Positions 41,759-50,814 of a stretch of 64,000 nt of DNA are shown one piece after another. The position numbers and the translations under genes are program-made. Positions within the stretch are counted from its first letter, which is position 1. Every line of letters begins with the position of its first letter. The DNA is from Burkholderiales bacterium (GTDB lineage Bacteria; Pseudomonadota; Gammaproteobacteria; Burkholderiales; Burkholderiaceae_E), in assembly GCA_003577305.1 (NCBI GenBank), contig QEVL01000014.1, forward strand, positions 81,923 through 145,922, in the 5' to 3' direction. A model generated the notes under the pieces. The model did no database searches. It was not told where the DNA came from and was given only the letters and a program-made list of their open reading frames with translations.

Positions 41759-42257
41759 CACGGTGCTGCGCTACGGCGGTCAGGCGATCCTCTACCTGCT
41801 GTTCGCGGCGTTCGTCGGCTACTTCTCGACCGCGCCCGCCTACCAGCACCTGGCGCCCGGGGAGGCGCTGCTGCGCCTGTCGTTCCGGCACCCGGGGCAG
41901 CTCACCACCGACTGCCGCCCGCGCAGCGCCGAGGAACTCGCCAAGCTGCCGCCGCAACTGCGCGCGCAGATGGAATGCCCGCGCGAACGCTCGCCGGTGC
42001 ACGTGCGCGTCGAGCTCGACGGCAAGGTGCTGTACGACGAGACCTTCCAGCCGGCGGGCCTGCGCCGCGACGGCGCGGCGAGCGGCTATCACCGGCTGCC
42101 GATCCCGGCCGGCGATCACGTGCTGCGCGTGCAGTTCAACGACGACATCCGGGTCAAGGGCTTCAATCACGAGGGCGAGCGGCAGATGAAGGTCGTGCCC
42201 GGCCAGGTCGTGCTGATCGACTTCATCCCCGACCAGGGCGGCGTGGTGATCCGATGA
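41751..42257 (+). CDS. Membrane-anchored periplasmic protein, unknown
   Basis: 168 aa. One N-terminal helix ('ILYLLFAAFVGYF'), then a periplasmic region with two conserved-looking cysteines ('TTDCRPRS', 'QMECPRERS') and a beta-rich end ('VHVRVELDGKVLYDE', 'GDHVLRVQFNDD'). I do not recognise the family. Overlaps its upstream neighbour by 8 nt and its downstream one by 4 nt, so it is part of the island's translation unit. Confidence 0.8.
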   Translation: MANTVLRYGGQAILYLLFAAFVGYFSTAPAYQHLAPGEALLRLSFRHPGQLTTDCRPRSAEELAKLPPQLRAQMECPRERSPVHVRVELDGKVLYDETFQPAGLRRDGAASGYHRLPIPAGDHVLRVQFNDDIRVKGFNHEGERQMKVVPGQVVLIDFIPDQGGVVIR

Positions 42258-43675
42258 GAAGCGCGCAGCCCGCCGGCTTTCCGCGCGGGTTCGCCCGCGC
42301 GCCGTCGAGACCGCGCGACGACCGCTTCGACATCGCCGTGCCCGCCACCGAGCAGCGCGCGATCGCGGCCGGCTGGCTGCTGCTGGGCGTCGCGGCGCTG
42401 ATCGGCGCGGGCGTGTTCTCGATCCTGCTGGTGCTCGCGCGCACGCCGTTCTTCGCGAGCCTGGTGCCCGCCGGCGACTTCTTCCGCGTCGCGCTGGTGG
42501 TGCACGTCGACCTCTCGGTGCTCGTCTGGTTCGTCTCGATGGCCGGCATGCTCTGGACGATCGACACCTCGCCGCGGCTGCTCTGGCTGGGCTGGGTCGC
42601 GCTCTTCGCTGCCGCGCTGGGCACCGCGTTCATGGCGCTGGCGCCGTTCACCGGTGCGGCCGCTCCGGTGATGTCGAACTACGTGCCGGTGCTCGAGAAC
42701 GACGCGTTCCTCTACGGCCTGGTCGTGCTCGGTGCCGGCTTCCTGCTGCTCACGCTGCGCTCGTTCGCCGCGCCGGCGCGCATGAGCCTGCAGCTCGACG
42801 GATCCGACGCGCTGCGCTTCGGACTGAAGGCTGCCGCGGTGTCGAGCGCGGTGGCGCTGATGGCGATGGTGTGGTCGATCGTCGAGGTGCCGCGCGAGCT
42901 CGATGCGGCCACTTATTACGAGCTGCTGTTCTGGGGCCCGGGTCACGTGATCCAGTTCACCTGGACGCTGCTGATGCTGGTCGCCTGGGCCTGGCTCGCC
43001 ACGCTCACCGGCTCGCCGCTGCCGCTCAGTCCGCGCGTGGTGGTGCTGATCTACGCGATCGGGCTCGTCTCGGTGTTCTTCGCGCCGCTCATCTACCTGA
43101 ACTGGACCGTGCCGTCGGTCGAGTATCGCAAGATGATGACCTGGCTGATGCGCTTCGGCGGAGGGCTGGCGATCCTGCCGATGGTGCTGGCGCTGGCGGT
43201 GGCGCTGGTGCGGCGCGTCGCCTCGACGCCGGCGACGCGGCCGTTGCGCGCGTCGTTGATCACGTCGCTGCTGCTGTTCTCGGCGGGCGGCGTGATCGGC
43301 TTTCTCATTCAGGGATCCGACGTCCGGGTGCCCGCGCATTACCACGGCTCGATCGTCGGCGTGACGCTGGCGCTGATGGGCCTGGCCTACGCGTTGCTGC
43401 CGCGGCTGGGGTTTCGCGAAGCCACCGGTCGCATCGCGAACTGGCAACCGTGGCTGTACGGCGGCGGGCAGTTGCTGCACATTCTCGGACTCATGTGGTC
43501 CGGCGGCTACGGGGTGCAGCGCAAGGTGGCGGGCGCCGAGCAGACGCTGCGCACCACCCAGGAGGTGTTCGGCATGGGCCTGATGGGCTTCGGCGGACTG
43601 CTGGCGATCGTCGGCGGCATCCTGTTCGTCTGGGTCGTGCTCGACAGCGTGATCGCCGCCCGGCGGGCCCGATGA
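42254..43675 (+). CDS. Heme-copper subunit I-like protein lacking the CuB His pair
   Basis: 473 aa, about 12 helices. Low-spin and high-spin heme ligands appear present: His84 ('VVHVDLSVL'), His362 and His364 ('VPAHYHGS'). His231 in 'GPGHVIQF' matches the first CuB ligand, but the His-His pair expected about 50 residues later is Tyr281-Leu282 ('APLIYLNW'), and the Tyr position after His231 is Phe235. It therefore probably carries hemes but no normal CuB. Could be an electron-transfer or sensor subunit. Overlaps ctaA by 4 nt. Confidence 0.8.
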   Translation: MRSAQPAGFPRGFARAPSRPRDDRFDIAVPATEQRAIAAGWLLLGVAALIGAGVFSILLVLARTPFFASLVPAGDFFRVALVVHVDLSVLVWFVSMAGMLWTIDTSPRLLWLGWVALFAAALGTAFMALAPFTGAAAPVMSNYVPVLENDAFLYGLVVLGAGFLLLTLRSFAAPARMSLQLDGSDALRFGLKAAAVSSAVALMAMVWSIVEVPRELDAATYYELLFWGPGHVIQFTWTLLMLVAWAWLATLTGSPLPLSPRVVVLIYAIGLVSVFFAPLIYLNWTVPSVEYRKMMTWLMRFGGGLAILPMVLALAVALVRRVASTPATRPLRASLITSLLLFSAGGVIGFLIQGSDVRVPAHYHGSIVGVTLALMGLAYALLPRLGFREATGRIANWQPWLYGGGQLLHILGLMWSGGYGVQRKVAGAEQTLRTTQEVFGMGLMGFGGLLAIVGGILFVWVVLDSVIAARRAR

Positions 43676-44664
43676 TCCGCATTCTCGCGGTGCTCGCCTG
43701 CCTGCTCACGGTGTGCATCACCGCGTCGAGCGCCTTCATCCGCCATGCGCGCAACGGCGTAGGCTGCGAAGGCTGGCCGGACTGCCATCACGCGGCGGGG
43801 GCCGCTGCAGCGAGCGCGGCAGGTTCTGCGGGCGCCGATGCCGCGGGCGGCGCGGTGGCCGGCACCCCGGAGGCGACGCGTGCCGCTGCGCCGACCGCGG
43901 AGGGCTTGCCGGGAGTGCGCCTCGCGCGCTCGCTGCATCGGGTGAGCGCGACGCTGGTCGGGGTGCTGGTGCTGCTCGTCGTGGTGTTCGGCTGGTCGTC
44001 GATGGGAGCCCCGGGGCGCGTGGCCGCCTCGGTGGCGCTGGTCGACACGGTGTTCCTCGCGTGGCTGGGGCGCTATACGCCGCACGACCTGCCGCTCGTC
44101 ACGCTGGGCAACGTGGCTGGCGGGCTGCTGCTGGCGGCAGCACTCGCCTGGGTTGCAGCGGCGCGCGGCGGCCGCCGCGCGGGGGCCGCGTCGCGAACGT
44201 CCGGCCAGGCGCGCATCGCGTTGCTCGCGCTCGCGCTGCTCGGCCTGCTCGCCTGGGGCGGCACGATGATCGGCGCGCGCCACGCGATCGATGCCTGCGG
44301 CACGCCGCTTTGCACCGGTGCGCGTTTCGATGCGGCCGCGATGAATCCGCTTCGCGCGACGGTGGCGGTCGACGCTGCAGCGGCGCGCGGCATGCACCTC
44401 GGGCATCGCCTGGCCGGACTGGCGTTCGCCGCGCTGGTCGCGCTGCTCGCGCTCGGGCTGCGCGCCGCGCGCCCCGCGTTTGCCGCATTGCTGGCGACGC
44501 TGGCGCTGGCCCAGATCCTGCTGGGCGCGGGCACCGCACTGGGCGTGCAAGCGTTGACGACAGCCACGCTGCACAATGCGCTCGCCGCGCTGCTGGCGGC
44601 CATGCTGGCGGCGCTCGCCGGCGGCACGACGGCGTCGATGCCGGCAGTGCGATCGGGCGCCTGA
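43672..44664 (+). CDS. ctaA: COX15/CtaA-family heme A synthase-like protein
   Basis: 330 aa membrane protein. Heme-ligand histidines are visible in 'ARSLHRVSATLVG', 'GMHLGHRLAGLA' and 'TTATLHNALAAL'. The first extracellular loop has 'GVGCEGWPDCHH' with a Cys pair, followed by a low-complexity Ala/Gly insert that is longer than usual. Together with ctaB it implies an A-type (or modified) heme in the island's reductase. Confidence 0.88.
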   Translation: MIRILAVLACLLTVCITASSAFIRHARNGVGCEGWPDCHHAAGAAAASAAGSAGADAAGGAVAGTPEATRAAAPTAEGLPGVRLARSLHRVSATLVGVLVLLVVVFGWSSMGAPGRVAASVALVDTVFLAWLGRYTPHDLPLVTLGNVAGGLLLAAALAWVAAARGGRRAGAASRTSGQARIALLALALLGLLAWGGTMIGARHAIDACGTPLCTGARFDAAAMNPLRATVAVDAAAARGMHLGHRLAGLAFAALVALLALGLRAARPAFAALLATLALAQILLGAGTALGVQALTTATLHNALAALLAAMLAALAGGTTASMPAVRSGA

Positions 44665-44686
44665 GGAGCGGCCGCCGGCAAGTCGC

Positions 44687-47497
44687 TCAGCTCGCGGAGG
44701 GCGGCTCGCCGGCTTGCGTGCGCAGTTCGTACAGCAGCTCGAGCGCGTCGCGCGCGCTCAGCGCATCGGGGTCGATCCGGCGCAGCCGCTCGAGCAGGTG
44801 CAGTGCGAGTCCGGCATCGGCGCCATCCGCGCCGGGTCCCGCGAGGTCGGCCGCCTCTTGCCGCATCGCGAACAGATCGAGCTGGTCGTCACGGGAGCGG
44901 GCGCGAGTCTCGAGCTCGTTCAGCAGCTGGCTGGCCGCGCGGATCACCGCGGGCGGCAGTCCGGCCAGCCGCGCCACCTGCAGCCCGTAGCTGCGGCTCG
45001 CCGGACCGTCGCGCACTTCGTGCAGGAACACGATGCCGCCGCGGTGCTCGGCGGCGGCCAGGTGCAGGTTCACCGCCTGCGGATGCGTGGCCGCGAGTTG
45101 CGTCAGTTCGAAGTAGTGCGTCGCGAAGAGCGTCAGCGAGCGGTTGTGCGACAGCAGGCGTGCCGCGATCGCGTGCGCCAGCGCGAGTCCGTCGAAGGTG
45201 GAGGTGCCGCGGCCGATCTCGTCCATCAGCACCAGTGAGCGCTCGGTGGCCGCGTGCAGGATGGCCGCGGCTTCGGTCATCTCGACCATGAAGGTCGAGC
45301 GCCCGCCGGCGAGGTCGTCGGAAGCTCCGACGCGCGTGAAGATCCGGTCGATCGGCCCGATCTCGCAGGCGTCGGCCGGCACGAAGCTGCCGCAGCAGGC
45401 GAGCAGTGCGATCAGCGCCACCGAACGCATGTAGGTCGACTTGCCGCCCATGTTCGGTCCGGTGAGCAGCAGCATGCGCCGGCTCTCGCGCATCACGCAG
45501 TCGTTCGGCGTGTATTGCTCGACGCCGGCTTCGACCACCGGGTGGCGGCCGGCGCGGATCTCGATGCCGGGCAGTGCCGCAAAGCGCGGGCGCACCCAGC
45601 GCAGCGTGTGCGCGCGCTCGGCGAATGCCGCCAGAACGTCGAGCTGCGCGGCGGCACGCCCGGCGCGCTGCCAGGCGGCAACCGACGGCGCCAGCGCTTC
45701 GAGCAGCGCGTCGTAGAGTTCGCGCTCGAGTGCCAGCGCCCGCTCGCGCGCCGACAGCGCCTTGTCCTCGAAGGCCTTCAATTCGGGCGTGATGTAGCGC
45801 TCGGCGTTCTTCAGCGTCTGCCGGCGGCGGTAGTCGTCGGGCACGCGATCGGCCTGCCCGCGCGTGACCTCGATGTAGAAGCCGTGTACCCCGGTGTAGC
45901 CGACGCGCAGGTTGGCGATGCCGGTGCGCTCGCGCTCGCGCGCCTCCATCGCGGCGAGCAGGCTGTCGCAGTCGCGGTCGATTCGACGCAATTCGTCCAG
46001 CGCGGCGTCGTGGCCGTCGCGGATCACGCCGCCGTCGCGCGCCTGCGCGGCCGGTGCGTCGGCGAGCGCCGCCGCGATCGGCGCGAGCGCAGCGTCGGGC
46101 ACCTGCAGCGCGTCGCGCAGTTCGCCGAACAGGTCCGCGTCGAGCGCGCCGAGCCGCGCAGCCAGCCGGCGCAGCGCCGGTTCGGCCTCGCGCAACGCGG
46201 CGAGCTCGCGCGGGCGCACCGAGCGCAGCGCGATGCGTGCGGCGATGCGCTCGAAGTCGGGCAGCCCGCGCAGGTCGGCGAGCACCGGTTCGTGAAGCGG
46301 CGTGCCGCGCGCGGGTTCGTCGGGTGCGAGCGCCACTGCGGGCCGGTCGTCCGGACCGGGCGCGCCGGCCGGGCCGAGCAGCGCCTGCACGCAGGCGTGG
46401 CGGCGCGCGGCCGCCTGCTGCGAGCGCAGCGGCTCGAGCAGCCAGCGACGCATCAGGCGCCCGCCGGCGCTGGTCGCGCAGCGGTCGAGCAGCCGCAGCA
46501 GCGACGCGCCGTCGTCGCCGCGCAGGCTCTCGACGATCTCGAGGTTGCGGCGCGCGGCGGCATCGAGAATCACGAACTCGTCGCCGGTGAAGACGCGCAG
46601 CGCCTGCAGATGCGACGGCACCTGTCCCTGTGTGCGCTCGACGTAGTCGAGCAGCGCGCCCGCGGCCGCAATTGCGGTCCGCATGCCCTGCGCGCCGAAA
46701 CCGGCGAGGTCGCGCGTGCCGAGCAGTTCGCAGAGGCGCCGCTGCGAGCGGCCCGGATCGAAGTGCCAGGCCGGCGCGTGCGCCAGCGCGGCGCCGGCCA
46801 GTGCGCTGCCCAGCGCCGGCGGCAGCGCGGCGCCCTCGGGCAACACGATCTCGGCCGGGCGCAGCCGGTCGAGTTCGCGCACGAAGGCGTCGGCCGGCAA
46901 CTCGGCCAGCCAGCATTCGCCGCTGGCCACGACCATCCAGGCCAGGCCGAGCGAGCCTGCCGGCGGCGCGCCTCGCGTCGGCGGCAGCATTGCCAGCAGG
47001 ATCCGGTCGTCGCGATCGGGCAGCAGTTGCGAGTCGGTCAGGGTGCCCGGCGTGACGATGCGCACCACCTTGCGCTCGACCGGCCCCTTCGAAGCGGCCG
47101 GATCGCCGATCTGCTCGCACACGGCGACCGACTCGCCGAGCCGGATCAGCCGCGCCAGGTACTGCTCGACCGAGTGCACCGGCACGCCCGCCATCGGGAT
47201 CGGCTCGCCGGCCGAGACGCCGCGTTTCGTGAGCGTGATCCCGAGCAGGCGCGCAGCGCGCTCGGCGTCGCCATAGAACAGTTCGTAGAAGTCGCCCATC
47301 CGGTAGAACATCAGCCGGTCGGGGTGCTCCGCCTTCAGGCGCAGGTATTGCGCCATCATCGGCGTGTGGGCGGCGAGGTCGGCGTCGCGGCAGGCGCGCT
47401 GCGCTCCGGAGTCCGGGTCGTTCGGTCCCTGTGGTTCAGGCACTTGTCTGGCAGTCCGATGCTGGCGTCGATTCGCGGAGTGTCGTCGACGCGGCAT
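44687..47497 (-). CDS. mutS: MutS, DNA mismatch recognition ATPase
   Basis: About 936 aa. Mismatch-binding '[11 protein letters not shown]' near the N-terminus, Walker A '[15 protein letters not shown]', Walker B '[16 protein letters not shown]', and 'THYFELT'. The start is unsure: ATG 47497 gives an extra Arg-rich 18 residues, GTG 47443 gives a start nearer E. coli MutS, whose 'AHTPMM' is at residue 10 or so. Confidence 0.95.
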   Translation of the reverse strand: MPRRRHSANRRQHRTARQVPEPQGPNDPDSGAQRACRDADLAAHTPMMAQYLRLKAEHPDRLMFYRMGDFYELFYGDAERAARLLGITLTKRGVSAGEPIPMAGVPVHSVEQYLARLIRLGESVAVCEQIGDPAASKGPVERKVVRIVTPGTLTDSQLLPDRDDRILLAMLPPTRGAPPAGSLGLAWMVVASGECWLAELPADAFVRELDRLRPAEIVLPEGAALPPALGSALAGAALAHAPAWHFDPGRSQRRLCELLGTRDLAGFGAQGMRTAIAAAGALLDYVERTQGQVPSHLQALRVFTGDEFVILDAAARRNLEIVESLRGDDGASLLRLLDRCATSAGGRLMRRWLLEPLRSQQAAARRHACVQALLGPAGAPGPDDRPAVALAPDEPARGTPLHEPVLADLRGLPDFERIAARIALRSVRPRELAALREAEPALRRLAARLGALDADLFGELRDALQVPDAALAPIAAALADAPAAQARDGGVIRDGHDAALDELRRIDRDCDSLLAAMEARERERTGIANLRVGYTGVHGFYIEVTRGQADRVPDDYRRRQTLKNAERYITPELKAFEDKALSARERALALERELYDALLEALAPSVAAWQRAGRAAAQLDVLAAFAERAHTLRWVRPRFAALPGIEIRAGRHPVVEAGVEQYTPNDCVMRESRRMLLLTGPNMGGKSTYMRSVALIALLACCGSFVPADACEIGPIDRIFTRVGASDDLAGGRSTFMVEMTEAAAILHAATERSLVLMDEIGRGTSTFDGLALAHAIAARLLSHNRSLTLFATHYFELTQLAATHPQAVNLHLAAAEHRGGIVFLHEVRDGPASRSYGLQVARLAGLPPAVIRAASQLLNELETRARSRDDQLDLFAMRQEAADLAGPGADGADAGLALHLLERLRRIDPDALSARDALELLYELRTQAGEPPSAS

Positions 47498-47548
47498 CTT
47501 ACCGGGCCCCGGCGGCGCGCACGCATCGCGGCGCCGCCGGGTGTTCCG

Positions 47549-47884
47549 TCAGTACACCTCGTGCGCGGTGTTGCAGACGTTGAACTTGCCGGTCGGCGAG
47601 ATCAGGTCGCCGATGCGCGCCACTTCGTCCAGCGTGTTGCCGTCGAGCACGATCACCGCCCCGTCGGTCGCCCAGTCGGACACCCACACCTGGGTACCGG
47701 CCCGGTTGAACTCGAAGTGCACCGCCTTGCCGTTGCGGGCGACATCGAAGCAGCGTTCGATCTTCGCGCTGGCCTTCGAGTACGCGCAGACCTGACGGGC
47801 GTGGCTGGCGCTCTACGTCATGTCGATGGCGTTGGCCGCGACGAGGAAATGGCTTCCGCTCCGGTCCCATCCGCCGTCGATCGA
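47549..47884 (-). pseudogene. Remnant of a cytochrome cd1 (NirS/NirN-type) gene
   Basis: On the minus strand one frame reads 'DGGWDRSGSHFLVAANAIDMT', a TAG at 47815-47813, then about 85 codons ending 'GDLISPTGKFNVCNTAHEVY' and a TGA at 47551. Both pieces match the d1-heme beta-propeller of NirS as I know it (DGGWD...FLVAAN and the C-terminal PTGKFNV-N-T-H-VY). About 100 residues that normally lie between them are missing, and nothing N-terminal remains. NirN is an alternative parent. Lies 51 bp beyond mutS. Confidence 0.75.
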
Positions 47885-48346
47885 TTTCGCGCAGTGCCGC
47901 CGGCGAAAACGCCCGAGACGTGGAGGCACCGATTCGTCGGCAGGGTGGCTGCTCCGATGAGTGGCATAACGATAACAACTGACATATCAGTATGTTACGT
48001 ACGATATTTGATGTGAAATCTGATATCCTTGGGCTGCTGGTGTGACGTCGGACCCCTCCGGCACTCGATGCGAAACCCGGAGACCCGCTGCCTGCCGGCT
48101 GCGGTTCGCATCTGCGCGCTCGATCGAGAGGGGGCGAACGAACGGGCGCAGCCCGAACCCCGCTCGGCTCCGTCCGGAGCCGGGGCGAACTGCGACCTTG
48201 ATCAGGATCGACCCCGAGCGTTCGGGGCCGGGCAGCATTCAGTACGTGCATCTCCTGCGAACTGTCGCCGACCCGGGAGGTCAGTTGGTTCCGATCCGAT
48301 CCGATAACGACGAGGCGCGGCGCGCAGGCGCGGCCGCCATGCCGCA
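47885..48346. other. Non-coding stretch with an AT-rich core
   Basis: No convincing gene. 47962-48030 is strikingly AT-rich for this genome (CATAACGATAACAACTGAC..., ...GATATTTGATGTG...). Past 48100 come small hairpins: CGGCTCC-GTCC-GGAGCCG near 48160-48180 and CCCCGA-GCG-TTCGGGG near 48211-48227. It may be the old 5' region of the lost nirS-type gene joined to the leader of the phosphofructokinase gene. Confidence 0.5.
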
Positions 48347-49297
48347 ATGAGCGGCGCCATCCTGACCGTGACGCCGAATCCGGCAATCGACGTCTCCGCA
48401 TCGACGCAGACCGTCACTTCCGAGCACAAGCTGCGCTGCGCCGACGTGCGGCGCGACCCCGGAGGCGGCGGCATCAACGTGGCGCGCGTGCTCACGCGCT
48501 TCGGCGCCCGCTGCACTGCGGTCTATCCCGGTGGACCGATCCTCGGGCGGCTGCTGCGCGATCTGCTCGAACGGGAAGGGGTTCCCAGCATCGCGCTCGA
48601 GATCGCCGGGGAGACGCGCGAGAGTTTCACCGTGCTCGAACGCGCGAGCGGGCGCGAGTACCGCTTCGTGCTGCCCGGGCCGCGACTCGAACCCGGCGAG
48701 TGGCAGGCCTGCATCGACCTCGTCGACCGGCACGCCGGTCCGCTGGCCTATGTGGTCGGCAGCGGAAGCCTGCCCGAGGGGGCTCCCGAGGACTTCTTCG
48801 CGCGCCTGGCCCGCGCGGCACGCCAGCGCGGCGCGCGCATGGTGCTCGACACCTCCGGCGCACCGCTGGCGGCGGCGCTCCACGAGGGGGTCTACCTGGT
48901 CAAGCCCAACCTGCGCGAGCTGCGCGAACTCACCGGCGAGGCGCTGGAGTCGGAAGACGACTGGGGTCGCGCCGCGCAGGCCCTGGTGCGCACCGGCGGG
49001 GCGCAGCTCGTCGCGCTGACCCTCGGTCATCGCGGTGCGCTGCTCGCCACGCGCGACCGGTACCTGCGCGCGTCCGCGCTGCAGGTTCAGATCGCCAGCA
49101 CGGTGGGCGCGGGCGACAGCTTCGTCGCCGCGATGCTGTGGCGTCTCCACTCCGGTGGTTCGCTCGAGCAGGCGCTCGCCCACGGCGTTGCCGGCGGCAC
49201 TGCGGCCCTGCTCGCACCGGGCACGCGGCTGGCGTTCCCGGAAGACGCCGAGCGGCTTGCGCGCCAGGTCGACGTGCGCTCGCTGCCTGCCGACTGA
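48347..49297 (+). CDS. PfkB-family 1-phosphofructokinase/6-phosphofructokinase II
   Basis: 316 aa ribokinase-like sugar kinase. 'TVTPNPAIDVS' opening, 'GGGGINVARVL' and the catalytic-base motif 'TVGAGDSFVAAML' are hexose-phosphate kinase features. PfkB or FruK specificity cannot be separated here; absence of fru PTS genes leans to PfkB. An ATG 8 nt upstream is out of frame. Confidence 0.9.
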   Translation: MSGAILTVTPNPAIDVSASTQTVTSEHKLRCADVRRDPGGGGINVARVLTRFGARCTAVYPGGPILGRLLRDLLEREGVPSIALEIAGETRESFTVLERASGREYRFVLPGPRLEPGEWQACIDLVDRHAGPLAYVVGSGSLPEGAPEDFFARLARAARQRGARMVLDTSGAPLAAALHEGVYLVKPNLRELRELTGEALESEDDWGRAAQALVRTGGAQLVALTLGHRGALLATRDRYLRASALQVQIASTVGAGDSFVAAMLWRLHSGGSLEQALAHGVAGGTAALLAPGTRLAFPEDAERLARQVDVRSLPAD

Positions 49298-49318
49298 TGT
49301 ATCGACCTGCGGGCAGGT

Positions 49319-49987
49319 TCAGCCGGAGTGCTCGGCGCTGGCCACGAGAAATGCGCCGAGCAGCAGCCGCGACGGCAACATCGGCTCGATCGCGCGCGCG
49401 AACGCGCTGCCGGAGGGCACGAAGACGGCCGAATGCAGCCGCCAGCGCGCGAGCGGCAGCGCGCCGAGCACCCGCCTGAGCTCGCCCGGGGTGTGCCAGT
49501 GCGCGCCGCGGTAGGCGCCCTGGCCGCCGCCGCGGCCTTTTTCGCGCCACAGCAGGCTGTGGCGGTTGAGCAGGCCGAGCACGAACCGGCGCCGGCTCAC
49601 GCGGGCGATCTCGGCGATCGCGCCCGGCCAGTCGTCGACGAAGCACAACGACGCCAGCGCCACCGTCTGGTCGAACGAGCGGTCGGCGAACGGCAACCGG
49701 CGCGCGTCGCCCTGGACGAACGCGATCCCGTCCGGAGAGCGCTCACGGGCGAAGGCGAGCGCTTCGCGATCGAGGTCCAGCCCGGTGACCGCGAGGCCGG
49801 CACGCGCGAACCGTCGCGTGAACCATCCGGTGCCGCAGCCCACGTCGAGCAGGCTCGTGCCGGCGCGCATCTCCAGCCCGCGGCACACCAGCCGGTATTC
49901 GCGCTCGCCGATCCAGCGCCCGCGCGGCGCCTCGTACCAGGCATCGTATTCGGCGGGCGTGAGCCACCGATTTCCGGTGTCCGGCAA
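49319..49987 (-). CDS. Class I SAM-dependent methyltransferase
   Basis: About 222 aa from a TTG at 49987; an ATG at 50056 would overlap the upstream cytochrome gene by 50 nt. Motif I 'LLDVGCGTGWFTRRFA', 'TGLDLDREAL', 'FVQGDARRLPFADRSFD', and 'EIARVSRRRFVLGLLNRHS'. UbiE/COQ5-like methyltransferase_11 type; target unknown. Confidence 0.85.
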   Translation of the reverse strand: MPDTGNRWLTPAEYDAWYEAPRGRWIGEREYRLVCRGLEMRAGTSLLDVGCGTGWFTRRFARAGLAVTGLDLDREALAFARERSPDGIAFVQGDARRLPFADRSFDQTVALASLCFVDDWPGAIAEIARVSRRRFVLGLLNRHSLLWREKGRGGGQGAYRGAHWHTPGELRRVLGALPLARWRLHSAVFVPSGSAFARAIEPMLPSRLLLGAFLVASAEHSG

Positions 49988-50006
49988 GGTCGTTGCCCGC
50001 GCGACG

Positions 50007-50291
50007 CTATTGCTTCCCGTAGGTCGTGGCCAGATGGTCGATGATTTTCGGTACATCTTCGGCCTTTGCGGGAGCGCCGTAGACATTGATCATCTTCGTC
50101 ACCTCGGCCTGCCAGCGCTTGTGATCGAGAAACGGCGAGTTGGCCTGGATGTAGTCGACGCTGCGGCATGAGATGCAGTTCGAGTAGACCTGCTGCACGC
50201 CGGCGGCGTTCTCGAGCTTCAACCGGGCCTCGGCAGCCCAGGCGGTGGTGCGGGAAGCGGCAAGCGCCGCCGCGATCAGGGTTCGCATCAT
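50007..50291 (-). CDS. Sulfite dehydrogenase-type cytochrome subunit with CxxCR in place of CxxCH
   Basis: 94 aa with signal peptide ('MMRTLIAAALAASRTTAWAA'). Matches SorB-type monoheme cytochromes: 'VYSNCISCRSVDYIQANSPFLD', 'WQAEVTKMINVYGAP', 'IIDHLATTYG'. The heme motif CxxCH is CISCR: the axial His is Arg, so heme would bind wrongly or not at all. Next to a broken catalytic subunit, this is probably a decaying gene still open in frame. Confidence 0.72.
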   Translation of the reverse strand: MMRTLIAAALAASRTTAWAAEARLKLENAAGVQQVYSNCISCRSVDYIQANSPFLDHKRWQAEVTKMINVYGAPAKAEDVPKIIDHLATTYGKQ

Positions 50292-50552
50292 GGCTCGCTG
50301 CCTCCTCGGACGACTTCGATCTGGATCCGTTCCACCACGTTGTGGTGATAGCCGGGCGGGCTGCCAGCTCTGGCCCGCATCGATCGACACCTGCACGTCG
50401 CGGATGCCGTGGCCACCGTCCCAGCCGATGCCGGCGACGTCGACCGTCTGGCCGCGGTGCACGCGCGCACCGTCGTGGATCGAAGTGGCCAGCGAATTGA
50501 CGACGATGTCGGTGAACTGCTTCATCCAGCAGGTGCAGGTCCATCCGGGCAC
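50288..50552 (-). pseudogene. Remnant of a sulfite oxidase/dehydrogenase (Mo) catalytic subunit
   Basis: Minus-strand pieces match the C-terminal Mo-oxidoreductase dimerisation domain: 'FTDIVVNSLATSIHDGARV', 'AGIGWDGGHGIRDVQVSIDAG', 'SWQPAR', and in another frame 'GYHHNVVERIQIEVV', which corresponds to the end of such proteins. A deletion and frameshift separate them, and the molybdopterin domain is absent. It directly precedes the CxxCR cytochrome gene, the SorAB order. Confidence 0.7.
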
Positions 50553-50814
50553 GATGCCCGCTTCGGGAGGTGCGCGACGCGAATTCTGCGCTGCAGCAAG
50601 CGCATCGCGCGGATCGGTCGGGGTTCGCCTGTCGCCGTGGTCGGGACCGGCGCGCGCAATACCAGCGCACCCGACGCCGCGAGAGCGTCACTCCCCGACC
50701 CTGATCTGGATCATATACCCGGCCCGATTTCGCTTCGCCCGATTGCGGGCCGATTCCGGGGTGAAGCCGGTGAGCCCCCCGGGAAGGGGAGCGACGTCCG
50801 ATCCGCGCTCGCGT

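Noticed and set aside
45254..48016. 920-codon plus-strand open frame opposite mutS
   Set aside because: Antisense of mutS; product is Gly/Arg/Gln-rich without motifs.
48001..48030. TTGATGTGAAATC as a second FNR box
   Set aside because: Only the first half-site fits; the second half is shifted by one base from the ATCAA position.
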